The position numbers were made by a program, and so were the translations under genes. From NCBI RefSeq assembly GCF_001426945.1, contig NZ_LMFS01000001.1:2872922-2936921 (forward strand): 64,000 nucleotides of DNA. Reading direction: 5' to 3'. Source of the stretch: Pseudolabrys sp. Root1462 (GTDB taxonomy: Bacteria; Pseudomonadota; Alphaproteobacteria; Rhizobiales; Xanthobacteraceae). Below the pieces are notes generated by a model that made no database searches, was not told the origin of the DNA, and saw nothing but the letters and a program-made list of their open reading frames with translations. Below are positions 37,113 to 46,091 of the stretch, one piece after another. Numbering within the stretch: the stretch's first letter is position 1; the number at the start of each line of letters is the position of its first letter.

Positions 37113-37871
37113 CTAGCGGAACGCCGACGCGATCATCACGCCGCCGCCGAGCAGCACGACGAAGTCGAGGATCGCGGTGTGCACGTGGACCGGCATCCGC
37201 TTCACGATGAAGCGCGAGAGGTGCGCGCCCGGCATCGACACCAGCCCGGTCAGCAGCGCCAGCGCGATCACCTGCGGCGTCAGCACGCCGTTGAAACCGA
37301 ACACCGAGACTTTGACGATGCCGATGCCGATCGAGACCATCGCGTCGGTGGCGATCACCGCCGCGCCCTCAAGGCCGACCGCCATCAACAGCGTCAGCAT
37401 GATGACGCCCGAGCCCGATGTGCCGCCGACCAGCACGCCGTAGCCGACCGAGCCGACGGCAAGGCCGCGATCGTCGATACGGAAATTGCGGCGCCGCGCG
37501 ATACGTCGCAGCGGCACGCTCGCCATCAGCATCGTGCCGATGACGACGGCGGCCCCCTTGCCGGTCAGTTGCGAATAGCCCCAGGCGCCGAGCACGCAGG
37601 TCGGCAAGGCGGCGATGACCACGATGACGGAGCGGCGCCAATCGAGATGCGAGAAGTAGGCCGAGACGCGGCCGAAATTGTTGAACAGCGCGGCGAGCCC
37701 GATGATCGGGACGACCGGCGCCGCGCCGACCATCGGCACCAGGACCAGCGGCATCAGCGCGCCGCTGCCATATCCGGAAATGCCGCCGATGACGCCGGCG
37801 ATCAAAGCAACCACCGCGACGAGCAGAAGCTGCGCCAGAGAAATGTCCGCGAAGCCGGAGAGGATATGCAT
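37113..37871 (-). CDS. TauE/SafE-family sulfite exporter-like membrane protein
   Basis: 252 residues, about eight membrane helices in two similar halves. The Gly-rich first helix ALIAGVIGGISGYGSGALMPLVLVPMVG (from about residue 22) and the mirrored GYGVLVGGTSGSGVIMLTLLM are the TauE/SafE repeats. Members export sulfite, sulfoacetate or other organosulfur anions, but this substrate is unknown. ATG at 37871 is preferred to a longer in-frame start at 37934. It converges on hemF with a 4-base gap. Confidence 0.88.
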   Translation of the reverse strand: MHILSGFADISLAQLLLVAVVALIAGVIGGISGYGSGALMPLVLVPMVGAAPVVPIIGLAALFNNFGRVSAYFSHLDWRRSVIVVIAALPTCVLGAWGYSQLTGKGAAVVIGTMLMASVPLRRIARRRNFRIDDRGLAVGSVGYGVLVGGTSGSGVIMLTLLMAVGLEGAAVIATDAMVSIGIGIVKVSVFGFNGVLTPQVIALALLTGLVSMPGAHLSRFIVKRMPVHVHTAILDFVVLLGGGVMIASAFR

Positions 37872-37930
37872 GGTCGCGCGCTGCGTGCACCTTGCGCCGC
37901 TTTGCGTCAAGCGTGCGGCGCGGTGTGCCG

Positions 37931-38179
37931 TCAATCGGCGCTGGGCAACCGGCGCATCGTGAACTCGATTTCGTCATCCGGCAGCACGCGCCAGGATTCG
38001 ACCTCGGTCATGTAGGCCGCTTTCGGATAGCGGTCGAAGAAGGCGCGCGCCTTGGCGCGGGCTTGATCGCGCGGCAGCCGGAAGGTCTCGCGGCGGAACG
38101 AATCCCGTTGGCCCTCGCGCGCTTTCAGGCGGCGAGCCATCCTCTGCGCCAGATCGGCCGGGCGGCGGATGTTGCTCAT
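37931..38179 (-). CDS. Small basic hypothetical protein
   Basis: 82 residues, rich in Arg (MSNIRRPADLAQRMARRLKA start). Mostly helical by inspection, with an acidic end (LPDDEIEFTMRRLPSAD). Not recognised. The start is GTG at 38182 or ATG at 38179; TTGAGG lies immediately ahead. It lies between cca (47 bp upstream) and the TauE-type gene on the same strand and may be the tail of that transcript. Confidence 0.6.
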   Translation of the reverse strand: MSNIRRPADLAQRMARRLKAREGQRDSFRRETFRLPRDQARAKARAFFDRYPKAAYMTEVESWRVLPDDEIEFTMRRLPSAD

Positions 38180-38226
38180 CACCTCAATTTAATGCCCGCC
38201 AGGGCTCCAGACCAGTGGCCTCGCCG

Positions 38227-39468
38227 TCACCCGGCGGCCCGGTCGGCAATGGCGTCCAGCGCCGCCCCGTCCATCGGGAAGTCGGCGGCGATCCAGGCCT
38301 CCTCGGCGGCGCGCAGCGCCGCGCCCAGCGCCGGCCCCTTATCGACGCCGCGCTTGAGAAAGTCGTCGGCCCGGAGCGGGAACACCGGCGCGGTGAAGCG
38401 CTGCGGCCGGGCGAGCAAATCGTGCCATGCCGTGTCGTGCGCGGTGGCCTGCGACCGCGCCCAGGCCAGCAGGGCCTGATCGGTGAAAGCCTCGACGCCG
38501 CGCCGGTAGATCAAGGCGCGCGTCTCGCGTTCGCTCAACGCCGGCGACACGCCGTGCCAGCCCTCCGCCATCGCGCGAATGCGATCGCGCTCCTGATTGG
38601 CGAGGCGCAAACGCTGGTAGAGCCGCTCGGCATCCTCGGCGACGACCGCCCCCAGCGCGCCGAGACGGCGCGTGGCATCGGCGGGCAGGCCCATGGCCGC
38701 TTCGACCTTGGTCATGTTTTCAAAGGCGCCGAGATAGATCGCGCCGGCTAGGATGCTCAGCGTGAAGCCGGCATCCGACATGACGATCAAGGTCGGCGTT
38801 GCATGTTTCGCCACCACGAGCTTGAGCATCTCCATGCGCAGGCGCTCGCGCGAGAGCTGCGCCAGACCGTCGCGCGCGGCGATGCAGGCGGCGAGCCCAT
38901 CGGCATCGGGATGGCCGCCGCCGCCATAGGCGGCATGGAAACGGAAGAAGCGCAGGATGCGCAGGTAGTCCTCGGCGATGCGTTGCGCGGCCTCGCCGAT
39001 GAAACGCACGCGCCGCGCGGCGAGATCGTCGAGCCCGCCGGCGTAGTCGTGAACGACGCCGTCGCGCGTCACCGACAGCGCGTTCATGGTGAAGTCGCGG
39101 CGCAGCGCGTCCTCGCGCCAGTCGCGGCCGAACGCGACCTTGGCATGGCGGCCGAAGGTTTCGACGTCGGTGCGTAAGGTCGTCACTTCGAATGGATGCC
39201 GGTCGATGACAACGGTCACAGTACCGTGGGCGATGCCGGTTGGTACCGGTTTGAAGCCGGCGGCCTTGGCGCGGCGAATAACTTCGTCCGGCACCGCGGT
39301 GGTGGCGACATCGACCTCGTGGATCGGCGCCTCGATCAGCGCATTGCGCACCGCGCCGCCGACGACGCGTGCTTCCTCGCCGTCACGGTCGAGAATGTCC
39401 ATGAGGCGCGCGAGCGGCCCCGCGAAAGGCCAGGTGGACAGATCGATCCTGCGTGATGTCGCGTTCAC
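38227..39468 (-). CDS. cca: CCA tRNA nucleotidyltransferase
   Basis: Adds or repairs the CCA end of tRNA (class II nucleotidyltransferase). 413 residues, GTG start at 39468. Head domain: VVGGAVRNALIEAP (GG-x-VR) near 33-46, then HEVDVATTAVPDEV with the metal-binding pair as Glu-x-Asp instead of the usual Asp-x-Asp. RRDFTMNALS (near 121) and the RILRFFRFHAAYGGG motif are standard. Its GTG overlaps the TGA of the DUF6111 gene (4 bases), so the operon is translationally coupled. Confidence 0.94.
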   Translation of the reverse strand: MNATSRRIDLSTWPFAGPLARLMDILDRDGEEARVVGGAVRNALIEAPIHEVDVATTAVPDEVIRRAKAAGFKPVPTGIAHGTVTVVIDRHPFEVTTLRTDVETFGRHAKVAFGRDWREDALRRDFTMNALSVTRDGVVHDYAGGLDDLAARRVRFIGEAAQRIAEDYLRILRFFRFHAAYGGGGHPDADGLAACIAARDGLAQLSRERLRMEMLKLVVAKHATPTLIVMSDAGFTLSILAGAIYLGAFENMTKVEAAMGLPADATRRLGALGAVVAEDAERLYQRLRLANQERDRIRAMAEGWHGVSPALSERETRALIYRRGVEAFTDQALLAWARSQATAHDTAWHDLLARPQRFTAPVFPLRADDFLKRGVDKGPALGAALRAAEEAWIAADFPMDGAALDAIADRAAG

Positions 39469-39731
39469 CGCGTCGTCCCCGGCACGAAACGGCCCTGCTC
39501 GTCGAGATGGGCCGGGACGTAAGCCGAACCCGGCGGCGCGCCGCTGTAATGCGAAAAATAGAGAAAGCTGCCGATCACCAAAATCAGCGCAACGATCGCC
39601 AGCGAGACGATGCGCGACAGCGGCCACGATCCCGGATGAACGACACCGGCCTTGGTGGCCCACAGAAAGATCGCGTAGAGCACGAACGGCGTCGCGAACA
39701 GCAGGACTTCCGTCGCGATCGTACGGATCAT
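39465..39731 (-). CDS. DUF6111-type small membrane protein
   Basis: 88 residues with two membrane helices (about 4-26 and 42-61) and a short C-terminal tail PAHLDEQGRFVPGTTR. It resembles the DUF6111 proteins found between the Nudix and cca genes of many Rhizobiales. Both of its ends overlap neighbours by four bases (ATGA at 39728, GTGA at 39465), which links its translation to theirs. Function unknown. Confidence 0.8.
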   Translation of the reverse strand: MIRTIATEVLLFATPFVLYAIFLWATKAGVVHPGSWPLSRIVSLAIVALILVIGSFLYFSHYSGAPPGSAYVPAHLDEQGRFVPGTTR

Positions 39732-40390
39732 CGATAGATCCTCTCGCGCATGTTGCGCAGGATGCCGGCGGTCACACCCCAGATGTAACGCTCGCCGAAG
39801 GTGATGGCGTAATAGTGCCGCTCCATGCCCTGCCACTCGCGCGAATGCTTCTCCATGTTGGTCCGATCCATCAGGAAAGCGAGCGGCACTTCGAAGGCCG
39901 CATCGACCTCGGCCGTGTTGAGCGCCAGCTCGAAGCCGGGCGGGACGCGCGCGATTAACGGCATGATGCGGTAGCCGAGCGTCGTCATGTAAAGGTCGAG
40001 ATAGCCGAGCGGTTCGACGGCTCCGCGCGACAGGCCGATTTCTTCCTCGGCTTCGCGCAACGCCGCACCCAACGGATCGGCATCGGTCTTGTCGATCTTG
40101 CCGCCCGGAAACGAGATCTGTCCCGGGTGATCCGGCAGGTGCTGCGCGCGCTGCGTCAGCAGCACGGTCGGCTCCGGATGGTCGATGACGGCGACCAGCA
40201 CCGCGGCCGGACGGATCGGCCGGATCTCCGCGATCTTTTGCAGCACCGGATCGGCATCGTGATCGCCGCGCACCGGCGTCACGCTGGCGTCATTGAGGCC
40301 GGGTGGAACGTCGAGTGTCAATCGGTCGCGAACGCGCGCGTAGAATTCCGGCGCGCTCAGCGCCGCGCCGTGCGATTGCGGGTTCAACAT
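39728..40390 (-). CDS. CoA pyrophosphatase-type Nudix hydrolase
   Basis: 220 residues. The Nudix box begins with FPGGKIDKTDADPLGAALRE (about 112-131) and continues with AEEEIGL. The upstream CoA signature VLLTQRAQHLPDHPGQISF matches the NudL/YeaB group, which hydrolyses coenzyme A and its derivatives. Start ATG at 40390 shares a base with the DUF1285 stop (TAATG), a tight coupling. Its cellular role in CoA turnover is family knowledge, not shown here. Confidence 0.9.
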   Translation of the reverse strand: MLNPQSHGAALSAPEFYARVRDRLTLDVPPGLNDASVTPVRGDHDADPVLQKIAEIRPIRPAAVLVAVIDHPEPTVLLTQRAQHLPDHPGQISFPGGKIDKTDADPLGAALREAEEEIGLSRGAVEPLGYLDLYMTTLGYRIMPLIARVPPGFELALNTAEVDAAFEVPLAFLMDRTNMEKHSREWQGMERHYYAITFGERYIWGVTAGILRNMRERIYR

Positions 40391-40995
40391 TACGACAACT
40401 CCCGCAAAGTGCCGGCCTCGGCCATGGCATAGAATTCACCGCCTGAGGCGATGCCGAACATCGAAACGCCGCCGATCTCGCGCTCTTCGCCGAGTTCGAC
40501 CAGATCATAGAACAAGGCCCGCGTCACTTTGGCCCACAGGTCGCTGCGGACATGGAGATACGGCGCGAGCCCCCCGTTGTCGGCATCCAGCTCGAAGCGC
40601 AGCGCATGGCCGGGACCGGCCTCGACCCATTCATCGGTATTTGTGCGAAATTTTAGGATGCGGCCGCCGGTGCCATCCTGAACCTGAAGTTCCACTGCCG
40701 TGAAGGGTGCGTCATCGACGACGATGCCGACCTTCTCCACCGGCGTGACGAGAAAATATTTGTCGCCCTCGCGCTTGAGCACCGAGGCAAACAGCTTGAC
40801 CAGCGGGGCACGGCCGATCGGCGTCTTGTCATAAAACCACGTGCCGTCAGCAGCGATTCGCATGTCGATATCGCCGCAAAAGGGCGGATTCCACAGATGA
40901 ACGGGTGGGAGCCCTTTACTGCCCTCGCGCGTCACGGTGGCCGCGAGGCCGTCGAGGCCGCTCCGGCGCGGTAGCTGGGGCTTCGCTTCGCCCAT
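40390..40995 (-). CDS. DUF1285-family protein
   Basis: 201 residues of the DUF1285 (PF06938) family, small soluble proteins seen across alpha- and gammaproteobacteria with a two-domain fold and no known activity. Family segments: PPVHLWNPPFCGDIDMRIAADGTWFYDKTPIGR (around 32-64) and YFLVTPVEKVGIVVDDAPF near 81-99. Start at 40995 has AGGAGA nine bases ahead. First gene of the Nudix / DUF6111 / cca operon and divergent from the MoxR operon. Confidence 0.88.
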   Translation of the reverse strand: MGEAKPQLPRRSGLDGLAATVTREGSKGLPPVHLWNPPFCGDIDMRIAADGTWFYDKTPIGRAPLVKLFASVLKREGDKYFLVTPVEKVGIVVDDAPFTAVELQVQDGTGGRILKFRTNTDEWVEAGPGHALRFELDADNGGLAPYLHVRSDLWAKVTRALFYDLVELGEEREIGGVSMFGIASGGEFYAMAEAGTLRELS

Positions 40996-41247
40996 TATTG
41001 CCGGATCTCCTGCCCTGTCTTCGCCATTGTTGCCATACGTACTTATATCGCCTGCGGGCCCTGGTTGTTCGCAACTTTGTGACACGCCGTACCGCGGCCG
41101 GAAGATAACGTAGGCTAACCGAAATAATGAGGCAGATTCGCCGGCAGGCCGTGGGCGCTTGGTGCGCCAGTTGCATGGCCTCGGTAAAGGCCAAGGCGCG
41201 GGCCGCGAATCACGCCGACCATTCGATGCAAAAAGGAACCACGGACC

Positions 41248-42258
41248 ATGGCGTCGGCAAGCGGTGAAAGCATTGAAAAGTTGGAAGATATGATCGTGCG
41301 CGCGGCGGAAACGACCGCCGCCCACGTGCGCAGCGCCAAGGACGCCATCGGCACCGTCATTTTCGGTCAGGAAACGGTGGTCGAGCACGCCCTGATCACG
41401 GTCCTGTCCGGCGGTCACGCCCTCCTCGTCGGCGTGCCTGGCCTGGCCAAGACCAAGCTCGTCGAGACCATGGGCATCGCGCTCGGCCTGGACGCACGGC
41501 GTGTGCAATTCACCCCGGACCTGATGCCGTCCGATATCCTCGGCTCGGAAGTGCTCGAGGAGAACAGCGCCGGCAAGCGCAGCTTCCGCTTCATCCCCGG
41601 CCCGGTCTTTGCCCAGCTTCTGATGGCGGACGAGATCAACCGCGCCTCGCCGCGCACCCAGTCGGCGTTGCTGCAGGCCATGCAGGAGCAACATGTCACC
41701 ATTGCCGGCGCGCGCCACGACCTGCCCAAGCCGTTCCACGTCCTGGCGACGCAGAACCCGCTCGAGCAGGAAGGTACCTATCCACTGCCCGAAGCGCAGC
41801 TCGACCGCTTTCTGATGGAAATCGACGTCGATTATCCCGATCTCGAAGCGGAGCGTAAAATCCTGTTCGACACCACCGGCGCCGACGACTCTCACGCCAA
41901 GGCAGCCATGACCTCCGACGACCTGATCGCGGCGCAGCGCCTGGTGCGCCGTCTCCCCGTCGGCGAGTCGGTGGTGGAAGCGATCCTGCAACTGGTGCGC
42001 TCGGCGCGTCCGGGCGACGAAGCCGGCGAACTGTCGCGGCTGATCTCCTGGGGCCCCGGCCCGCGCGCCTCGCAGGCGCTGATGCTGGCGGTGCGCGCCC
42101 GCGCGCTGCTCGACAACCGCTTCGCCCCGTCGATCGACGACGTCCTCGAACTGGCCGAGCCCGTGCTGAAGCACCGCATGGCCCTCACCTTTGCCGCGCG
42201 CGCCGAAGGTGAGACTGTCGGCAACGTCATCAAGCGGCTGAAGGCGCGCATCGGATAA
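41248..42258 (+). CDS. MoxR-family AAA+ ATPase
   Basis: 336 residues, the ATPase that drives the four-gene cluster. Walker A GVPGLAKTKLVET near 67-79; ADEINRASPRTQSALLQAMQEQ (Walker B and sensor region) near 128-149; ATQNPLEQEGTYPLPEAQLDRF near 166-187. MoxR proteins act with von Willebrand A proteins as chaperones for enzyme or envelope assembly. The gene is followed after 2 bp by the DUF58 gene. SD AAGGAACC lies upstream of the ATG. Confidence 0.94.
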   Translation: MASASGESIEKLEDMIVRAAETTAAHVRSAKDAIGTVIFGQETVVEHALITVLSGGHALLVGVPGLAKTKLVETMGIALGLDARRVQFTPDLMPSDILGSEVLEENSAGKRSFRFIPGPVFAQLLMADEINRASPRTQSALLQAMQEQHVTIAGARHDLPKPFHVLATQNPLEQEGTYPLPEAQLDRFLMEIDVDYPDLEAERKILFDTTGADDSHAKAAMTSDDLIAAQRLVRRLPVGESVVEAILQLVRSARPGDEAGELSRLISWGPGPRASQALMLAVRARALLDNRFAPSIDDVLELAEPVLKHRMALTFAARAEGETVGNVIKRLKARIG

Positions 42259-42260
42259 AC

Positions 42261-43229
42261 ATGTCGGGAAAAAACTTGGCAGAGCCGACCGCCACCGGAA
42301 CGAGCGAACTGCCGGTCAATGCCGCGGCTGGCATGAGCAGCAAGCTTGCCGCGCGTATCCCGCGTCTCATTCTCGAAGCCCGACGCGTCGCGTCGACGCT
42401 GATCCATGGTCTGCACGGCCGGCGTCGCGCCGGCACCGGCGAGAACTTCTGGCAATATCGTCACTTCACGTCTGGCGAGCCGGCCGGCCGCATCGACTGG
42501 CGGCGTTCGGCCCGCGACGATCATCTTTATGTCCGCGAGCGCGAATGGGAGGCCTCGCATACGATCTGGATGTGGGCCGATCGGTCGCCATCGATGGAGT
42601 TCTCCTCCAGCCTGACCGAATGGTCGAAGCTCGATCGCGCGCTGGTCGTGTCCTTCGCGTTGTCGGAAGTGCTGGTGCAAGGCGGCGAGCGCGTCGGCAT
42701 TCCGCTGCTGATGCGGCCCACCGCCAACCGCAACGTCATCGAAACCATGGCGCAGCGCATCATCCTCGATCAGACCGAGCGGCCGAGTCTGCCGCCGAAC
42801 TTCGCGCCGGCGCCGTTCTCCGAAGTCGTGCTGCTGTCCGACCTGTGGAGCCCGATCAGCGAATATCGCAAGGTCATCGGCCAGCTTGCCGCCAATGGCG
42901 CGCGCGGCCATGTCGTGCAGGTCTGCGATCCGGCCGAAGAGACGTTTCCCTATGCCGGCCGCGTCGAGTTCGTTGAATCGGAGGGCGGTGGCAGCGTCAC
43001 CGCCGGCCGCGCCGAAACCTGGCGTGACGATTACCAGAAGCTGGTCGCCAATCATCGCGCCGCTCTGCGCGCCGAGACCGAAGCCTTCGGCTGGACTTTC
43101 ACCGTGCATCGTACCGACCGCGGCCCGACCGAACTGCTGTTCGCGCTGCATGCGCGCATGGGCGCTCACGCCGTGCAGACTGCGACGAACAGCCGGCACA
43201 TGACCCGGCAGGCCGGAGGCGCGGCATGA
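42261..43229 (+). CDS. DUF58 protein of the MoxR cluster
   Basis: 322 residues. The DUF58 motif, FWQYRHFTSGEPAGRIDWRRSARDDHLYVREREWE (around 64-98), is followed by a von Willebrand A-like fold with the metal-site residues in WADRSPSMEF near 106 and LLSDLWSPISE further on. DUF58 proteins are the usual partners of MoxR ATPases. The stop overlaps the start of the DUF4159 gene (ATGA at 43226), so translation is coupled. No membrane helix is evident, in contrast to BatA-like DUF58 proteins. Confidence 0.9.
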   Translation: MSGKNLAEPTATGTSELPVNAAAGMSSKLAARIPRLILEARRVASTLIHGLHGRRRAGTGENFWQYRHFTSGEPAGRIDWRRSARDDHLYVREREWEASHTIWMWADRSPSMEFSSSLTEWSKLDRALVVSFALSEVLVQGGERVGIPLLMRPTANRNVIETMAQRIILDQTERPSLPPNFAPAPFSEVVLLSDLWSPISEYRKVIGQLAANGARGHVVQVCDPAEETFPYAGRVEFVESEGGGSVTAGRAETWRDDYQKLVANHRAALRAETEAFGWTFTVHRTDRGPTELLFALHARMGAHAVQTATNSRHMTRQAGGAA

Positions 43230-46087
43230 TCGGCTCGCTCCCGCTCGCCTTCGCGCAGCCGCTGATTCTGCTGGGCCTGCTCAGCCTGCCGCTGCTGTGG
43301 TGGCTGCTGCGGCTGGTGCCGCCGCGCCCGCGCGTCATCAATTTCCCGCCGACACGGCTGCTGTTCGAAATTTCGCCGAAGGAAGAGACGCCGTCGCGCA
43401 CGCCGTGGTGGCTCATTCTGCTTCGGCTGCTGCTGGCCACCCTCGTCATTTTCGCCGCCGCCGGCCCGCTGTGGAATCCCCCCGTCGCGACCGGCGCCCG
43501 CAACGGCCCGCTGCTGATCATGATCGATGACGGCTGGTCCGCCGCATCGGCCTGGGATGTGCGGCTTCGCACCGCGGACGAATTGCTGGCCCGCGCCGAA
43601 GCCGACAATCGCGGCGTCGCTTTGTTGCCGCTGTCGGAGACCGCACGCGATATCTCGCTGCAGGTCGCCGGCGCCGCGCGCGTTCAGGTGAAGTTGCTCA
43701 AGCCGAAGCCGCACGCCGTCGACCGCATCGAGGCGCTGCCGCTGATCGACCGCTTCCTCAAGAGCTCGCCGGGCGTCGAGATCGTCTGGCTGTCGGACGG
43801 CGTCGACCTCGGCAAAGGCGCCGGCTTCATCGACGGACTGAAACAGATCGCCGGCAATCATCCAATCACCGTCGTCTCCGGCGGTGTGCCCATTCCGCAT
43901 GCCCTCGCCGCCGCCGACAACGCCGCCGGCGCGCTGACGGTGAAGGTGCTGCGCGCGCAGACCGGCGTGTCCGAGAACGGTCTGGTCCATGCCCTCGATC
44001 TCAAGGGCCTGCCGCTCGGCGACGCGCCCTTCGCCTTCGGCGCCGGCGATCGCGAGACGGAGGCGACGATCAAGCTGCCGGTCGAAATCCGCAACGACGT
44101 CGCGCGGCTCGAAATTGCCGGTGAGCGTTCCGCAGGTGGTGTGCAACTACTCGACAAGCGCTGGCGACGGCGCACCGTCGGCATCGTCTCCGGCACCGCG
44201 CTCGACCGTTCGCAGCCGCTGCTTGGCGCCAGTTATTATTTAAGCCGCGCGCTCAGTCCGTTCGCCGACGTCAGGTTGGCCGAGAGCGTGGCGCCGCCCG
44301 AAGCCATCGGTCGCTTCCTCGATCAGCGCCTGCCGATGCTGGTGCTGGCCGATGTCGGCAATGTCGCCGAAGCGCGCGGACGGCTGGATACCTGGCTGGA
44401 AAACGGCGGCGTCCTTGTGCGCTTTGCCGGCCCGCATCTCGCCGCAGGGAGCGACGATCTCGTACCGGTCCGCCTGCGCCGCGGCGGCCGCATTCTCGGC
44501 GGTTCGCTGAGTTGGGAAAAACCGCAGCAGCTTACCGGCTTCTCGCGCGACAGCCCCTTCGCCGGCATGCCGGTGCCGAACGACGTGACTGTAACGCGCC
44601 AGGTGCTGGCCGAGCCCGACGCCACGCTGGCGGATCGCACCTGGGCAACGCTCGCCGATGGCACGCCGCTCGTCACGGCGCAGCGCCGCGGCAAGGGTCT
44701 GATCGTGCTATTCCATGTCACCGCCGATACCAACTGGTCTGACCTGCCGCTGTCGGGCGCCTTCGTCGATATGCTGCGGCACATCGTCGGCCTTGCCGGC
44801 GCGACTGCGACGACCGAAGGCGACGGCGAAAAGGTTTCGAACGGCGCCGCGCAAGTCGTGCCGCCGACGCGCGTGCTCGACGGCTTCGGCGCCTTCACGG
44901 TGCCGCCGGCGAATGCGCGGCCGTTGCCGACCGGCTATTCCGGCCGCGCCAGCGCCGACCACCCGCCCGGCTTCTACGGACCGCCGGAAGGCCTCGTCGC
45001 CGTCAATACGCTGGTGAAGGACGACCGCCCTGCTCCGCTTGACTTCGCGCCGCTCAACGCGCGCCTCGACGTCTATCGCTTCGGTGAACCGGTCGACCTG
45101 CGCGGTCCGGTGTTCATCGCCGCATTCGGCCTCATGGCGCTCGATGCGCTGGTCGTGTTCTGGATCGCCGGCGGCCTGATGGCGTTCAGCCGGCGCCGCG
45201 CCGCGACGGCGGCGCTGGTGATGATGGCACTCGCCGGCGCGCTGGCGATGCCGCAACCGGCCCGCGCCCAGTCAACGCTGGTGCCGGCGCAGAGTCTGCC
45301 GCAACGCCAGCCGCTGTCACCGCAGCAGAACGACTTTGCCATCAAGGCGACCGAGCAGACCCACCTCGCCTATATCGTCACCGGCGACGCGGAAACCGAC
45401 GCCATCAGCCGCGCCGGCCTGCAGGGACTGACGCTGTTTCTCGCGCAACGCACCGCGCTCGAGCCGGGCGAACCGGTCGGGCTCGATCCGGCGCGCGATG
45501 AACTGTCGTTCTTCCCGCTGATCTACTGGCCGGTCTCCGGCTCCGTTGCGAAGCCGACCCGCGCCGCGCTGGATCGTATCGACACTTACATGAAGCGTGG
45601 CGGCACGGTGCTGTTCGACACGCGCGACGCCATCGATGCGCCGCCCGGCCCGGATGGCGCCAATCGCTCGCCCGGCATGGTGGCGCTGCGTTCGATCCTG
45701 TCGTCGCTCGACGTGCCCGAGCTTGAGCCGGTGCCGCGCGACCACGTGCTCAACAAGACGTTCTTCCTGCTGAAGGACTTCCCCGGCCGCTACACCAACG
45801 GCCAGCTCTGGGTCGAGGCGCTGCCGGCGGAAAGCGCCGAGGATCCGAACCGTCCGGCGCGTGGCGGCGACGGCGTCTCCTCGATCATGATCACATCGAA
45901 CGATCTTGCCGGCGCCTGGGCGATGCGGCCCGACGGCCAGCCGATGCTGCCGCTGGTGCCGGGCGAACCGCGCCAGCGCGAGTTCGCGTTCCGCGCCGGG
46001 GTCAACATCGTGATGTACGTCCTGACCGGCAACTACAAGGCCGATCAGGTCCACATTCCGGCGCTGCTCGAAAGATTGGGACAGTAG
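43226..46087 (+). CDS. BatA-like/DUF4159 double-domain membrane protein
   Basis: 953 residues in two halves. Half one: helices near 5-25 and 60-80 with the BatA N-terminal pattern (PLILLGLLSLPLLWWLLRLVPP, then LLRLLLATLVIFAAAGPLWNP), a von Willebrand-like domain to about 270 and a glutamine-amidotransferase-like domain to about 520, ending in two helices around 635-675. Half two, from about 690, is a DUF4159 domain (LAYIVTGDAETDAISRAGLQGLTLFL, with YMKRGGTVLFDTRDAID). The junction is a stretch ALVMMALAGALAMPQPARAQ, like a signal peptide with a cut after ARA. The fusion thus may be processed or places DUF4159 in the periplasm. Confidence 0.88.
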   Translation: MIGSLPLAFAQPLILLGLLSLPLLWWLLRLVPPRPRVINFPPTRLLFEISPKEETPSRTPWWLILLRLLLATLVIFAAAGPLWNPPVATGARNGPLLIMIDDGWSAASAWDVRLRTADELLARAEADNRGVALLPLSETARDISLQVAGAARVQVKLLKPKPHAVDRIEALPLIDRFLKSSPGVEIVWLSDGVDLGKGAGFIDGLKQIAGNHPITVVSGGVPIPHALAAADNAAGALTVKVLRAQTGVSENGLVHALDLKGLPLGDAPFAFGAGDRETEATIKLPVEIRNDVARLEIAGERSAGGVQLLDKRWRRRTVGIVSGTALDRSQPLLGASYYLSRALSPFADVRLAESVAPPEAIGRFLDQRLPMLVLADVGNVAEARGRLDTWLENGGVLVRFAGPHLAAGSDDLVPVRLRRGGRILGGSLSWEKPQQLTGFSRDSPFAGMPVPNDVTVTRQVLAEPDATLADRTWATLADGTPLVTAQRRGKGLIVLFHVTADTNWSDLPLSGAFVDMLRHIVGLAGATATTEGDGEKVSNGAAQVVPPTRVLDGFGAFTVPPANARPLPTGYSGRASADHPPGFYGPPEGLVAVNTLVKDDRPAPLDFAPLNARLDVYRFGEPVDLRGPVFIAAFGLMALDALVVFWIAGGLMAFSRRRAATAALVMMALAGALAMPQPARAQSTLVPAQSLPQRQPLSPQQNDFAIKATEQTHLAYIVTGDAETDAISRAGLQGLTLFLAQRTALEPGEPVGLDPARDELSFFPLIYWPVSGSVAKPTRAALDRIDTYMKRGGTVLFDTRDAIDAPPGPDGANRSPGMVALRSILSSLDVPELEPVPRDHVLNKTFFLLKDFPGRYTNGQLWVEALPAESAEDPNRPARGGDGVSSIMITSNDLAGAWAMRPDGQPMLPLVPGEPRQREFAFRAGVNIVMYVLTGNYKADQVHIPALLERLGQ

Positions 46088-46091
46088 CTCA

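Noticed and set aside
40390-42174. A 594-codon minus-strand frame joining DUF1285 with sequence antisense to moxR
   Set aside because: Only the last 201 codons, from 40995, match DUF1285 and have a Shine-Dalgarno; the rest is antisense to the MoxR Walker motifs.
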